Positions 36,364-45,771 of a stretch of 64,000 nt of DNA are shown piece after piece; position 1 is the stretch's first letter; each line of letters begins with the position of its first letter. A model generated the notes under the pieces. That model was not told where the DNA came from. It saw nothing but the letters and a program-made list of their open reading frames with translations, and ran no database searches. This DNA is from CAG-492 sp035388585 (lineage in GTDB: Bacteria; Bacillota; Clostridia; TANB77; CAG-508): the NCBI GenBank assembly GCA_035388585.1, contig DAOOQE010000004.1, forward strand, positions 1 to 64,000, written 5' to 3'. The position numbers were made by a program, and so were the translations under genes.

Positions 36364-36927
36364 TTATAAATCTTCTAGAACTTTTTTAATGATGTCAGTA
36401 TTATACCCTTTTTTTTCCAAAAAAGACTGAAGTTTTTCATTTGTATCTTCTTTTCTTTTTTGCACTATTTTCTTTGCTGAATTTATCTCAAACAAATAAA
36501 GTTTTTCATAATTATCTGATATATATGTATCTATTAAATCATTTTTTATTCCTTTTGTATATAGTTTATACTTAATTTCTTTTATAGATAATTTGTTAAG
36601 AGCAATAAATTCATTTACCACTCTTTCTATATATTTTTTATCATTTATATAATTGTTAAATTTTAATTCTTCTATTATTTTCTCTATTACTTCTAGTTCT
36701 ATTTCATTTTTAAACTTTCTTTTTACTTCAGCTTCTGTTCTTTTTTTATATAGTACAAATTTTAAAACTTTTGTTTTAAAAATATCATATTTTTCTTCTA
36801 TTTCTATTTTATCTTTTGTTACAGCCTTTTTTTCTAACTCTTTTATTAAAGCTTTTATTTCTTCTTTTTCATCAACTTTTTTAAATTTATTTTTTTTATC
36901 AAACTCTTTTGTTTTATCATTTAACAT
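36364..36927 (-). CDS. recX: RecX regulatory protein
   Basis: RecX limits RecA filament activity. The 187-residue protein has a Lys/Glu-rich N-terminal extension of about 50 residues. Three-helix RecX repeats follow (KVLKFVLYKKRTEAEVKRKF, then a long middle and SFLEKKGYNTDIIKKVLED at the end). An AGGTAG site precedes the start. It lies 45 bases after recA and 17 bases before scpA, consistent with co-transcription. Confidence 0.88.
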   Translation of the reverse strand: MLNDKTKEFDKKNKFKKVDEKEEIKALIKELEKKAVTKDKIEIEEKYDIFKTKVLKFVLYKKRTEAEVKRKFKNEIELEVIEKIIEELKFNNYINDKKYIERVVNEFIALNKLSIKEIKYKLYTKGIKNDLIDTYISDNYEKLYLFEINSAKKIVQKRKEDTNEKLQSFLEKKGYNTDIIKKVLEDL

Positions 36928-36972
36928 TATCTACCTACCAAATCAATATATTATTTAATTTCCAAAATTAAT

Positions 36973-38022
36973 TTATAAATTTTCTAATATTTCATTATTT
37001 TGTTCTTCTATAATATTTTTTTGTAATACTGTGTTGAATTTTTCTCTTATTTTCTTATCAATTTCTTCCATTAAATTAGGATTTTCTGATATATATTTTT
37101 TTGCATTTTCTCTTCCTTGTCCAATTTTATCTCCATTATAACTAAACCAAGAACCATTTTTTTCTATAATTTCAAAACCAACTGCAACATCTACTATATT
37201 ACCTATTTTGGAAATTCCCTGACCATATAAAATATCAAATTCTGCTTCTTTAAATGGTGGTGCCACTTTATTTTTTACAACTTTAACTCTTGCTCTATTT
37301 CCTACAACCTCTCCATCTTGCTTAATATTTTCAATTTTTCTTATATCTAATCTAACAGAGGCATAAAATTTAAGTGCTCTTCCTCCTGTTGTTGTTTCTG
37401 GATTTCCAAACATAACTCCAATTTTTTCTCTTAGTTGATTTATAAATATTATAACTGTTTTAGACTTATTAATTGCTCCTGCTAATTTTCTTAATGCCTG
37501 TGACATTAATCGTGCTTGAAGTCCCATATGAGAATCTCCCATATCTCCATCTATCTCAGCTTTTGGTACTAAAGCTGCTACAGAATCCACTACAATTATA
37601 TCTAATGCACCACTTCTAACTAATGCCTCAGCTATTTCTAATGCTTGCTCTCCCGTATCTGGTTGTGAAACAATTAAATTATCAATATCTACTCCTAAAT
37701 TTTTAGCATAAACAGGATCTAATGCATGTTCTGCATCTATAAAAGCAGCTTCTCCCCCTAATTTTTGTGCCTCTGCTATCATATGTAATGTTAATGTTGT
37801 TTTACCAGATGATTCTGGTCCATAAACCTCTATTATTCTTCCTCTTGGAATACCACCTATTCCTAATGCCATGTCTAAACTCATTGCTCCTGTTGGGATA
37901 GCTTCTATATTCATTGCTGTAAAATCTCCTAACTTCATAACTGAGCCTTTGCCAAATTGTTTTTCTATTTGACCTAATGCTGCTTCTAAAGCTTTCTTTT
38001 TTTCTGTGTTTTCTGTGCTCAT
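36973..38022 (-). CDS. recA: Recombinase A
   Basis: RecA forms filaments on single-stranded DNA and drives recombination and the SOS response. The 349-residue protein shows Walker [10 protein letters not shown], Walker [11 protein letters not shown], the [22 protein letters not shown] loop and the C-terminal domain. The start at 38022 follows AGGAGG; eight upstream in-frame codons are not needed. It has a strong promoter and a possible LexA-type site. Confidence 0.98.
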   Translation of the reverse strand: MSTENTEKKKALEAALGQIEKQFGKGSVMKLGDFTAMNIEAIPTGAMSLDMALGIGGIPRGRIIEVYGPESSGKTTLTLHMIAEAQKLGGEAAFIDAEHALDPVYAKNLGVDIDNLIVSQPDTGEQALEIAEALVRSGALDIIVVDSVAALVPKAEIDGDMGDSHMGLQARLMSQALRKLAGAINKSKTVIIFINQLREKIGVMFGNPETTTGGRALKFYASVRLDIRKIENIKQDGEVVGNRARVKVVKNKVAPPFKEAEFDILYGQGISKIGNIVDVAVGFEIIEKNGSWFSYNGDKIGQGRENAKKYISENPNLMEEIDKKIREKFNTVLQKNIIEEQNNEILENL

Positions 38023-38040
38023 ACTATTTCCTCCTATTTT

Positions 38041-38052
38041 AAACATTTGTTT
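38041..38052 (-). promoter_or_regulatory. Possible LexA (SOS) box in the recA leader
   Basis: AAACAAATGTTT (minus strand) has the AAAC-N4-GTTT symmetry close to the Gram-positive SOS box GAAC-N4-GTTC. It begins about 11 bases after the -10 box, a place where a repressor would block transcription. Confidence 0.45.
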
Positions 38053-38063
38053 GTATTTCTTTT

Positions 38064-38091
38064 ATTATACAATATATTATATTATTGTCAA
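38064..38091 (-). promoter_or_regulatory. Consensus sigma-A promoter of recA
   Basis: On the minus strand a perfect TTGACA and a perfect TATAAT are separated by 16 bases. Confidence 0.75.
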
Positions 38092-38125
38092 TGATTTTAT
38101 ACAATTTGATTTTTTAGACAACAAA

Positions 38126-38145
38126 GGACATGCTAAAACATGCCC
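38126..38145 (-). terminator. Short hairpin after spoVS
   Basis: On the minus strand GGGCATG pairs with CATGTCC (one G-U pair) over a six-base loop, followed by TTTGTTGT. It is short and only moderately convincing. Confidence 0.45.
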
Positions 38146-38165
38146 CCCTTAAATATTTATATAAT

Positions 38166-38429
38166 TTATTTTCTTGGCTCTATCATTATCTTTATCCCTG
38201 TTCTTTCTTCCCCCTCAACCTGTACTTCTGCGAATGCTGGTACACATACTAAATCAACTCCTACTGGTGCTACAAACCCTCTTGCTATTGCTACTGCTTT
38301 AACCGCTTGGTTTATTGCTCCTGCACCTATTGCTTGCATTTCAGCATAACTGTTTTCTTTTACCAATCCAGCTATTGCTCCTGCTACTGAATTTGGATTT
38401 GATTTTGACGAAATTTTTAGAATTTCCAT
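38166..38429 (-). CDS. spoVS: Stage V sporulation protein S
   Basis: An 87-residue Alba-like protein, MEILKISSKSNPNSVAGAIA and onward, almost textbook in sequence. In Bacillus it affects spore coat and cortex formation, but homologues also occur in bacteria that do not sporulate. The start at 38429 has AGGAGG five bases upstream; 14 upstream in-frame codons are discarded. It lies about 130 bases after ymdB, the common order rny-ymdB-spoVS. It appears intact, unlike the other sporulation genes in the window. Confidence 0.96.
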   Translation of the reverse strand: MEILKISSKSNPNSVAGAIAGLVKENSYAEMQAIGAGAINQAVKAVAIARGFVAPVGVDLVCVPAFAEVQVEGEERTGIKIMIEPRK

Positions 38430-38562
38430 TTTTCCTCCTATACTTTTTGAATTTTGTTTTTCGAAATACAATTATATTTATATTATATTAATTCTTTAAA
38501 GTCTAGTAGTTTCAATGAATTTAAGGATAAATCGTATGTCAGAATTTTACATTTTTCGCCAT

Positions 38563-39336
38563 TTATTTCATATTTATTCGAGTTATATTCATTAATCGAC
38601 AATCTTCGTCATTAATTTCGAAAATACAACCATTAAAAATGCATTCTCCATCTGCTAATTTATATCTTTCTGGTAATGAAGTTAAAAATCTTTTTATTGA
38701 GGCATTTATATCCATTCCAATTACAGAATTTTTAGGTCCTGTCATACCAATATCAGTTATGTATCCTGTACCACATTTTAATATTTGTTCATCAGCTGTT
38801 TGAACATGTGTATGCGTTCCATATAATGCAGTTATTTTACCATCTAAAAAATGAGCCATAGCAATTTTTTCAGCAGTTGCTTCAGCATGAAAATCAATTA
38901 TAATTATATCAGTTTCATTTTTTATTTTTTCTACAATCTCATGTGCAATATTAAAAGGATTTTCAGATAAAACATTCATATCTGTTCTTCCTATTAAATT
39001 AATTACACCTATTTTTTTATTATTACATTTATAAATATTATATCCTTTTCCCACAACTCCTTTAGAATAATTTGCGGGTCTAATAATCTTTGGATTGTCT
39101 ATAAATGTAAAAATATCCTTTTTACCCCATGTATGGTTTCCCATTGTTACAACATCAACATTCTGATTTATTATGTCATTAAATGTTTGTATAGATATTC
39201 CCATTCCACCAGCTGAATTTTCACCATTAACTATTATAAAATCTATATTATTTTCTTTACGTATTCTAGGCAATTCTTCCTTTAGCTTTTTAACACCATT
39301 TTCGCCTATTATATCTCCTACCGCTAAAATTTTCAT
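38563..39336 (-). CDS. ymdB: YmdB-type metallophosphoesterase (2',3'-cyclic phosphodiesterase)
   Basis: A 257-residue dimetal phosphoesterase of the TIGR00282 family. Metal ligands are visible in the blocks AVGDIIG, VNGENSAGG, MGNHTWGK, DFHAEATAEK and YGTHTHVQT. In Bacillus YmdB acts on 2',3'-cyclic nucleotides and influences motility and biofilm decisions. The start at 39336 has AGGAG upstream. It follows rny, separated by a terminator. Confidence 0.93.
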   Translation of the reverse strand: MKILAVGDIIGENGVKKLKEELPRIRKENNIDFIIVNGENSAGGMGISIQTFNDIINQNVDVVTMGNHTWGKKDIFTFIDNPKIIRPANYSKGVVGKGYNIYKCNNKKIGVINLIGRTDMNVLSENPFNIAHEIVEKIKNETDIIIIDFHAEATAEKIAMAHFLDGKITALYGTHTHVQTADEQILKCGTGYITDIGMTGPKNSVIGMDINASIKRFLTSLPERYKLADGECIFNGCIFEINDEDCRLMNITRINMK

Positions 39337-39402
39337 TATATCACTCCTAACTTTCAATACCAATTATTATATCTTATTCATATGCATTTTGCAACAAAAA
39401 AA

Positions 39403-39421
39403 AATCGCCATATTGGCGATT
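39403..39421 (-). terminator. Terminator of rny
   Basis: AATCGCCA/TGGCGATT with a three-base loop is followed on the minus strand by a run of T (A run at 39395-39404). It lies nine bases after the rny stop codon. Confidence 0.88.
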
Positions 39422-39429
39422 TTAATATT

Positions 39430-40974
39430 TTATTTTGCAAAGTCTATAACTCTTGTCTCTCTTATAATATTTATTTTTATTTGACCTGGGTATTCCATTT
39501 CGTCTTCAATTCTTTTTGCAATATCTCTAGACATTAGAACCATTTGATCATCTGTAATTTTTTCTGGTTTTACAATTATTCTAATTTCTCTACCAGCTTG
39601 AATTGCATATGATTTATCTACTCCTTCAAATGAATCTGCAATAGATTCTAGGTTTTGTAGACGTTTAATATATGCTTCTAAAGTTTCTCTTCTTGCTCCT
39701 GGTCTTGATGCTGAAATAGCGTCTGCTGCTTGTATTAAAACTGCTTCTAAACTTTTTGGCTCAACATCTCCATGATGTGCTTCAACTGCATTTATAACAA
39801 TACTAGTTTCTTTGTATTTTTTTAATACATCCACACCAATTTCAACATGTGTTCCCTCCATATCATGGTCTAAAGCTTTTCCAATATCATGTAACAATCC
39901 TGCTCTTCTTGCAACCTTAGGATCTAATCCCATCTCATCAGCCATAATTCTTGCCAAATTTGAGACTTCTATTGAATGGTTTAATACATTTTGTCCATAG
40001 CTTGTTCTATATTTAAGTTTACCTAATAATTTTACTAAATCTGGATGTAATCCAATAACTCCTGTTTCTAATACAGCTCTTTCACCCTCTTCTTTAATGT
40101 TAGCAGCTACTTCTTCTTTTGCTTTTTCTACCATTTCCTCTATTTTAGCTGGGTGAATTCTACCATCATTAATCAGTTTTTCAATTGCAATACGTGCAAC
40201 TTCTCTTCTTAACGGATCAAAACCAGATATAACAACAGCTTCAGGTGTATCATCAATTATCAAATCAATTCCTGTTAGATTTTCAAGCATTTTGATATTT
40301 CTTCCTTCTCTACCTATAATTCTACCTTTCATATCATCATTTGGTAATGTTACAATTGATACAGTAGTCTCAGAAGTATGATCAGCAGCACATTTTTGTA
40401 TAGCATATCCAACCATTTCTTTTGCATTTTTTTCAGCAGTTTCTTTTGCTTGTTCATCTAATTGTCTGATTAAAGCAGCTTTTTCTACTGTTATCTGTTT
40501 TTCAACCTCAGATAATAAATGTTTTCTTGCTTCATCTATTGATAATCTTGCAATTTTTTGAAGTTCTTCGATTTGTTGATTAATTGTTTCGTCTAAAACT
40601 TTACCTCGTTCTTCTATTTCCTCATTTTTTTGTTGTAATTCATTTTCTTTTCTTTCTAGTTGATTAACTTTGTTTTCTAAGTTTTCTTCTTTTTGCACAA
40701 TTCTTTTTTCTTGATTTTGTACTTCTGTTCTTCTTTCCTTTATCTCTTGATCTAAGTCTTTTCTAACAGCCATAATTTCTTCTTTAGCTTTAAATATTTC
40801 TTCTTTCTTTTTATTTTCAGCTTCTTTTATTGCCATTTCTACTATACGCTTAGCTTCACTCTCAGCACTTTGTAATTTTGATTCAGCTATTTTCTTTCTA
40901 ATTAAAAATCCTACAAATGTGAAAATTACTGCAGAGATAAGAAAAGTGACGATAATTATTATTGTTTGTTCCAT
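39430..40974 (-). CDS. rny: Ribonuclease Y
   Basis: RNase Y is the membrane-anchored endonuclease that starts mRNA decay in many Bacillota. The 514-residue protein has an N-terminal membrane helix and a long coiled coil rich in Glu/Lys/Gln to about residue 185. A KH domain ([19 protein letters not shown]) and an HD domain ([21 protein letters not shown]) follow. The ATG at 40974 is preferred; an in-frame GTG 12 bases earlier overlaps the GAGGTG ribosome site. A consensus promoter is upstream. Confidence 0.97.
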   Translation of the reverse strand: MEQTIIIIVTFLISAVIFTFVGFLIRKKIAESKLQSAESEAKRIVEMAIKEAENKKKEEIFKAKEEIMAVRKDLDQEIKERRTEVQNQEKRIVQKEENLENKVNQLERKENELQQKNEEIEERGKVLDETINQQIEELQKIARLSIDEARKHLLSEVEKQITVEKAALIRQLDEQAKETAEKNAKEMVGYAIQKCAADHTSETTVSIVTLPNDDMKGRIIGREGRNIKMLENLTGIDLIIDDTPEAVVISGFDPLRREVARIAIEKLINDGRIHPAKIEEMVEKAKEEVAANIKEEGERAVLETGVIGLHPDLVKLLGKLKYRTSYGQNVLNHSIEVSNLARIMADEMGLDPKVARRAGLLHDIGKALDHDMEGTHVEIGVDVLKKYKETSIVINAVEAHHGDVEPKSLEAVLIQAADAISASRPGARRETLEAYIKRLQNLESIADSFEGVDKSYAIQAGREIRIIVKPEKITDDQMVLMSRDIAKRIEDEMEYPGQIKINIIRETRVIDFAK

Positions 40975-41059
40975 AATTTCGAACACCTCTTTCTATTTAA
41001 TTTTCAATGTTCAATTTAAATATATAACACTTTTAAATATATTTTAATTTCACACCTTT

Positions 41060-41088
41060 ATTTTATCTTTATTATTGTAAACTGTCAA
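41060..41088 (-). promoter_or_regulatory. Predicted sigma-A promoter of rny
   Basis: On the minus strand a perfect TTGACA and TAAAAT are separated by 17 bases. Confidence 0.72.
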
Positions 41089-41106
41089 GTATATTTGAAA
41101 AAAAAC

Positions 41107-41138
41107 AAAAGGAACAGCCAATTAAAGCTATTCCTTTT
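41107..41138 (-). terminator. Terminator of xerD
   Basis: AAAAGGAACAGC pairs with GCTATTCCTTTT (one mismatch) and is followed on the minus strand by a T-rich tail. It lies 16 bases after the xerD stop codon. Confidence 0.72.
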
Positions 41139-41153
41139 CTTTATTTTTTAGTA

Positions 41154-42035
41154 TTATGCTCTTGGATGAGCCTTTTGATAAATATTTTTTATTCCTTCAT
41201 CTTGAAACTGCATATAAACTTGTGTTGATGATATATCTGAATGTCCTAGCATAGTTTGAATTGCTTTTAATTCAGCACCATTTTGTAATAAATGAGTTGC
41301 AAAAGAATGTCTTAAAACATGTGGTGTAATGTCTTTTGAAATATGAGCTTGTTCTTTATAATATTTAACTATTTTCCAAAAACCTTGTCTTGTTAATCTT
41401 TTTCCATTTATATTAACAAATAAAGATTCTGTATTATCATTTTTTACAATGTATGGTCTTGCTTCATCTATATATTCTTTTAATGCTTTTAATGCTAATG
41501 ATCCAAGTGGTATATTTCTTTGTTTTGTTCCTGTTTTACAAATAACAAAACCTTCAGAAATATTTACATCTTTTACATTTAAAGAGATAATTTCTGTAAC
41601 TCTCATACCTGTTGCATATGCAAATTCAAGCATAGCCTTATCTCTTGTTCCTTTTAAATCAACATCTTTAGGTTGGTCTAATAATAATTCAACCTCACTT
41701 GCAGTTAAAATACAAGGAACTCTTTTTTCTATTTTAGGTGATTGAAGACTTGTTGTAGGATCTTCTTTTACTTTTTTTGTTCTTAAAAGATATTGGTAAA
41801 AAGATCTTATTGATGCTAAATTACGTGATATTGTAGAAGCTTTTTTTCCAATAGTTTCTAAATGTTCTAAATATTCACTAATAGTTTTCTCATCTGTTTT
41901 TGAATAATTTGTTTGATTTTGATCCATATATTTTTGAAATTGTGATATATCTCTTTTATATGATTGTAATGTGTTATCTGATAACTTTTTATCATTTTGA
42001 AGAAATTCCAAAAAAAGTTTAATTTGTTTTTCCAT
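41154..42035 (-). CDS. xerD: Tyrosine recombinase XerD
   Basis: XerD resolves chromosome dimers at dif, usually with XerC. The 293-residue protein has the N-terminal SAM-like domain and the catalytic residues: Arg in YATGMRVTEI, Lys in the beta-hairpin, H-x-x-R in HVLRHSFATH, His in LGHSDISST and Tyr in TQVYMQ. The length and the ending YQKAHPRA fit chromosomal XerD and not a mobile integrase. AGGGAG precedes the start. Confidence 0.93.
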   Translation of the reverse strand: MEKQIKLFLEFLQNDKKLSDNTLQSYKRDISQFQKYMDQNQTNYSKTDEKTISEYLEHLETIGKKASTISRNLASIRSFYQYLLRTKKVKEDPTTSLQSPKIEKRVPCILTASEVELLLDQPKDVDLKGTRDKAMLEFAYATGMRVTEIISLNVKDVNISEGFVICKTGTKQRNIPLGSLALKALKEYIDEARPYIVKNDNTESLFVNINGKRLTRQGFWKIVKYYKEQAHISKDITPHVLRHSFATHLLQNGAELKAIQTMLGHSDISSTQVYMQFQDEGIKNIYQKAHPRA

Positions 42036-42347
42036 TTTTTTTTTGCTCCCTTACCTTTTATTTGTAGATTCAAAGTCTTAAATAAGACAATTTACATAAA
42101 CTATATATGTTATATCAGATTAATAGTAAATTGTAAATACATTTTCCTAAAATTCTACAAAATATTTATTTTAATTTACATATTATATATACCTTGTTAT
42201 AAACATAATCAAATTACCAGAACAATGTGTTTCTATTACTGCTGCAGCAATTTAAACAACTAATATTATAATAGAAAACATGGAATGTTTATATATTTCT
42301 ATTTTTATTTTTTCTTTATTTCATATGCATAATTGCTTTATATAATT
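42036..42347. other. 312-base spacer between endoQ and xerD
   Basis: AT-rich and without a convincing gene, repeat or RNA structure on either strand. Short open frames here lack ribosome sites. A minus-strand stretch of about 21 codons reads AAAVIETHCSGNLIMF, which could be a coding scrap, but I cannot assign it. Confidence 0.5.
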
Positions 42348-43538
42348 TTACTCTTTAATTCTACCATATACCCCGCCTCCACCGGCCTCAATCTTCATTT
42401 TTCCATCTTTAGCATTTGTTATTATGTTTGCAATTTTTTCCCCAACAACACCCTCTAAATCATCTTTAGATAATTTATGTAATATATTCATTTCTGTATC
42501 AAAATTACTTAATAATTTATCTATAGTTTTTGACCCTAGTCCTGGCATAAATGTTAATGGAATTTGATATATATATGGAGGTCTATTTTTAGGACTAATA
42601 GAGGTTACTTTATCTTTTATAAATTCAACTCTATCAAAAACTCCCATTGTTATATTTCTGCTATCACATGTATCACATTTAAAAACTGGTGCATCCCCTA
42701 TTATATTTTTCTCACAAATTTCACAATAAGTTCTATTATATTTTCCTAATTTAGGGTCCATACCGTAATTAGCGATTACTTTTCTCCCATCTTCATTTTT
42801 TAATGCCTTAACAATTTCTTTAAAACTAATACTACCAACCAACATTTTATTATATTCTCTTGCAATTTTAGGTAATGAATGTGCATCTGAATTTGTTAAA
42901 AACGTTTTATTTTCAAGCTCAGATATCATATCAGCATATACAGTATCAGAACTCAAACCTAATTCAACTGCATAAATTTTACTAAATTTTTCCTTAAATA
43001 TTTTTTCCATTCTATCTGTACAATTGCCATAAAAACTTTTATGTGGAGTAAATGCATGTGCTGGTATTAAAATACCATTGAATTTTTCAACTATATCTAT
43101 TAGTTCATAAGCAGAGATATCAGCTCTTTGAGAACTTAAAGTAATATTTTTAATATGTTTGCTCATTTCTCCTGAGAAAGCTTTTATATCTTCTAATGTT
43201 GGAAAATAACATAAATTATGTGCACTTCCTGTTTTTCCTTGTTCATTTATTTCTGATGTCTCAATTTCACTACCTAATATTATACATACTTTATCTTTAT
43301 AAATTATTCCACCATCTTTTATTTCATAGGCTTCACCTGTTTCTAAAAATCTATCAATATCTGATATTACATGTGGAGAAGCACAATCTATAATTCCTAC
43401 AACACTAATTCCTTTTCTATCAACACATTCTTTTGCAATATTTGCAAAATTTAAACTTCTTGCTCCTGTTATTTTTACTGGTTTTCCATTTTCACTTCTT
43501 CCTATATGTACATGTAAATCCGCATATATTTCGTTCAT
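42348..43538 (-). CDS. Endonuclease Q family protein (PHP domain)
   Basis: A 396-residue protein with an N-terminal PHP metal-binding domain (MNEIYADLHVHIGRS; GSEIETSE; PAHAFTPH; NSDAHS). A four-cysteine zinc finger (CEIC ... CDTC) and a C-terminal helix-hairpin-helix region (GLGSKTIDKLLSNFD) follow. This layout fits EndoQ, which nicks DNA 5' of deaminated bases such as uracil and hypoxanthine; many databases call it TIGR00375. It lies 62 bases downstream of tmcAL and is probably co-transcribed. AAGGA precedes the start. Confidence 0.88.
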   Translation of the reverse strand: MNEIYADLHVHIGRSENGKPVKITGARSLNFANIAKECVDRKGISVVGIIDCASPHVISDIDRFLETGEAYEIKDGGIIYKDKVCIILGSEIETSEINEQGKTGSAHNLCYFPTLEDIKAFSGEMSKHIKNITLSSQRADISAYELIDIVEKFNGILIPAHAFTPHKSFYGNCTDRMEKIFKEKFSKIYAVELGLSSDTVYADMISELENKTFLTNSDAHSLPKIAREYNKMLVGSISFKEIVKALKNEDGRKVIANYGMDPKLGKYNRTYCEICEKNIIGDAPVFKCDTCDSRNITMGVFDRVEFIKDKVTSISPKNRPPYIYQIPLTFMPGLGSKTIDKLLSNFDTEMNILHKLSKDDLEGVVGEKIANIITNAKDGKMKIEAGGGGVYGRIKE

Positions 43539-43600
43539 TTGTTAGTCCTTCTTTCTATTTGATGATTTTTCATTTGATTTATTTAATATTTTTATTTCTT

Positions 43601-44836
43601 TTAAAACTTTTCTAGTCCCTTAGTATAATCTAAATTCGCCAAAGAACCTTCTTTATAAGAAAGTGTATATACATCTGTTGCAAATCTATCAATTTCTAGC
43701 ATTCTTTTATAATTTTTATTAGAATTCTTGTCTTCGAATTTTTTTACTGATGTAATAATTGGAACTTTTACATTATAATTTTTTAATTCTGAAATTATTT
43801 CTTTTCCTTTATCATTAAATCCTAAAACTCTTACATATGGCGATATTTTTTTTGACATATTCATATCTTTTTTTGTTATACCTAATAAAGAAAAAAGTAA
43901 TATTCTTTGTAAACGAGTTTGAGTATATCTTTTAGATTTAATAATATTTATAATGCCATCTATTGTATTACAAAAATTAGCAGCATATTTTATACTATTT
44001 TCTAATCCTTCTGAAACATCTGGTAATTGAGATATTTGTTCTATAGTCATTTTTCTTAAATTATAAATAATTTCTTTCTCATATCTATAAACATCTAAAA
44101 CTACATTTCCTAATTCTGTTTCTTTTCTTAAAATATCATAAGTAGATCTAGGTACCACTTTTACTATATCTCCAAAATACTTATTAGACAACATCTTTCT
44201 TATTCCTGTTGCACTAGCAAAATCATCAACTATTTTTTCTTCATTATAATAGACTTTTTCTCTTTTTACTGGAATCGGTTCAATTGCAGCTTTTGTATTT
44301 TTCAATGCTTTTAAATATTCAACACCTAAAATATTATTAGGATTGTTTAATATGTTTTTATACCTCAAATTGTCATTTAAATACAAAATAAGAGCGTTTT
44401 CTCTTGCTTTCGGATATGATATACCTTTTTTTAATTCTTCACTTAAAATTGATTTATACTCCTTTGGTTCATCTATAAGAACTTTAGAAATATTATTTAG
44501 TGCTGCTATATCTGATGTTTCTATTCCAAATGATATTTTGTTTACTATATTTAGCTCATTTAAAATTTTAATTGCCCCACTAGCAAAATTTTCCGCACTA
44601 GATATACTATATAAAGTTGGAAGTTCAATAACTAAATCTATTCCATTTTGAAGTGCCATTTTCGCTTTTGTCCATTTATTAACAATAGATGTACTACCTC
44701 TTTGCGTAAAATTTCCACTCATTACTAAAACTGTATAGTCAGAATTTGCAAGTTTTTTAGCTGTCTCTAAATGATATAAATGTCCATTATGAAAAGGATT
44801 ATACTCAGCAATAATTCCTAACACGTTTTTTTCCAT
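43601..44836 (-). CDS. tmcAL: tRNA(Met) cytidine acetate ligase
   Basis: TmcAL activates acetate with ATP and acetylates the wobble cytidine of elongator tRNA-Met. The 411-residue protein (YlbM family) has the nucleotidyltransferase motif EYNPFHNGHLYHL and MSGNFTQRG near the start, SSAENFASGA, and GVEYLKAL in the middle. The ATG at 44836 is used; the AAAGG site abuts an in-frame TTG four codons earlier. The 23 bases around its start are repeated, inverted, at rnhA. Confidence 0.92.
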   Translation of the reverse strand: MEKNVLGIIAEYNPFHNGHLYHLETAKKLANSDYTVLVMSGNFTQRGSTSIVNKWTKAKMALQNGIDLVIELPTLYSISSAENFASGAIKILNELNIVNKISFGIETSDIAALNNISKVLIDEPKEYKSILSEELKKGISYPKARENALILYLNDNLRYKNILNNPNNILGVEYLKALKNTKAAIEPIPVKREKVYYNEEKIVDDFASATGIRKMLSNKYFGDIVKVVPRSTYDILRKETELGNVVLDVYRYEKEIIYNLRKMTIEQISQLPDVSEGLENSIKYAANFCNTIDGIINIIKSKRYTQTRLQRILLFSLLGITKKDMNMSKKISPYVRVLGFNDKGKEIISELKNYNVKVPIITSVKKFEDKNSNKNYKRMLEIDRFATDVYTLSYKEGSLANLDYTKGLEKF

Positions 44837-44872
44837 AAAAGAACACAACCTTTCTATTTTATTATTAATTAC

Positions 44873-44901
44873 TTGCTCTTGTAATCTTTTACTGTTATAA
44901 T
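44873..44901 (+). promoter_or_regulatory. Predicted promoter of rnhA
   Basis: TTGCTC and TATAAT are separated by 17 bases. The -10 box overlaps the -10 box of the divergent tmcAL promoter. Confidence 0.62.
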
Positions 44902-44924
44902 ACCATAAAAAGCAAATTATGCAA
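44897..44924 (-). promoter_or_regulatory. Predicted promoter of tmcAL-endoQ
   Basis: On the minus strand TTGCAT and TATTAT are separated by 16 bases. The -10 box shares five bases with the -10 box of the rnhA promoter. Confidence 0.55.
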
Positions 44925-44961
44925 ATAGAAATTTATAATTTATGAAAGGTTGTGTTCTTTT

Positions 44962-45411
44962 ATGGATATGAGAAAAAAATTAGATGAGGTAATAATTTAC
45001 ACTGATGGTGCATGCTCTGGAAATCCAGGTCCTGGTGGATGGGGTACAATTTTAATGTTTAAAGAGAAAAAGAAAGAAATTTCAGGTGGTTTGCCAGATA
45101 CCACTAACAACATAATGGAAATAACAGCAGTTATAGAAGGTTTAAAACTTTTAAAATATCCTTGTAAAGTAAGTGTATATAGTGATAGTGCCTATGTAGT
45201 TAATGCTTTTGATAAAGGTTGGATTAATAACTGGATAAAAAATGGTTGGAAGACCTCAGGTAAGGACCCTGTTAAAAATAAAGAATTATGGCAGGAATTA
45301 TATGAATTAACTAAAATTCATGATGTTAAATTTGTAAAGGTTAAAGGTCATAGTGATAACGAATTTAACAACAGATGTGATGAACTTGCAAGAAATGCAA
45401 TAAACCAATAA
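44962..45411 (+). CDS. rnhA: Ribonuclease HI
   Basis: RNase HI cuts the RNA strand of RNA-DNA hybrids. The 149-residue protein has the catalytic acids Asp ([15 protein letters not shown]), Glu ([13 protein letters not shown]), Asp ([11 protein letters not shown]) and Asp ([11 protein letters not shown]). The ATG at 44962 is used; AAAGG is 13 bases upstream. It is divergent from tmcAL, with a shared inverted leader. Confidence 0.96.
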   Translation: MDMRKKLDEVIIYTDGACSGNPGPGGWGTILMFKEKKKEISGGLPDTTNNIMEITAVIEGLKLLKYPCKVSVYSDSAYVVNAFDKGWINNWIKNGWKTSGKDPVKNKELWQELYELTKIHDVKFVKVKGHSDNEFNNRCDELARNAINQ

Positions 45412-45449
45412 TATCTGACAATTAATAAACAGAAGTTCTTCTAAAAACA

Positions 45450-45482
45450 AAAAAAGAGTAAAGTTAAACTTTACTCTTTTTT
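45450..45482. terminator. Bidirectional terminator between rnhA and rpmF
   Basis: AAAAGAGTAAAGT pairs with ACTTTACTCTTTT, flanked by A and T runs. It serves both convergent genes. Confidence 0.9.
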
Positions 45483-45485
45483 TTA

Positions 45486-45668
45486 CTAGTCTTCTTTTTT
45501 AGCAACTATTTCTTCTCCATCATAGTATCCGCAACTTGGACATATTCTATGTTGCATCATTGTTTCATGACAATGTGGGCATTCTACTAAATTTTTTGCT
45601 CCTAATTTCCATGTAGATCTTTTTAAATGTGTTCTTGCTTTTGACCATCTTCTTTTTGGTTGTGCCAT
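45486..45668 (-). CDS. rpmF: 50S ribosomal protein L32
   Basis: A 60-residue zinc-binding ribosomal protein, MAQPKRRWSKARTHLKRS, with cysteine pairs CPHC and CPSC. GGGAGG precedes the start, and a consensus promoter is upstream. The gene for the DUF177 protein that usually precedes rpmF is absent. Confidence 0.97.
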   Translation of the reverse strand: MAQPKRRWSKARTHLKRSTWKLGAKNLVECPHCHETMMQHRICPSCGYYDGEEIVAKKED

Positions 45669-45742
45669 TTTAATCCCTCCCTTGTATTCTCTAGAATGTA
45701 TCTATATAATAGTATTTTATAACTTTTTAACGTCACTTTAAA

Positions 45743-45771
45743 AGTATACTAGCTTTTTTTGATTTTGTCAA
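45743..45771 (-). promoter_or_regulatory. Predicted sigma-A promoter of rpmF
   Basis: On the minus strand a perfect TTGACA and TATACT are separated by 17 bases. Confidence 0.75.

Larger units (their letters stand above)
44832..44966. repeat. 23-bp perfect inverted repeat at the tmcAL and rnhA starts
   Basis: GAAAGGTTGTGTTCTTTTAT plus GGA is found on the plus strand at 44944-44966 and on the minus strand at 44832-44854. Each copy carries the ribosome site and start codon of its gene, so both mRNAs have the same leader end. Confidence 0.95.

Noticed and set aside
41154..42035. Tyrosine recombinase as the integrase of a mobile element
   Set aside because: Length, ending and housekeeping context fit chromosomal XerD; no attachment-site repeats or phage genes are nearby.
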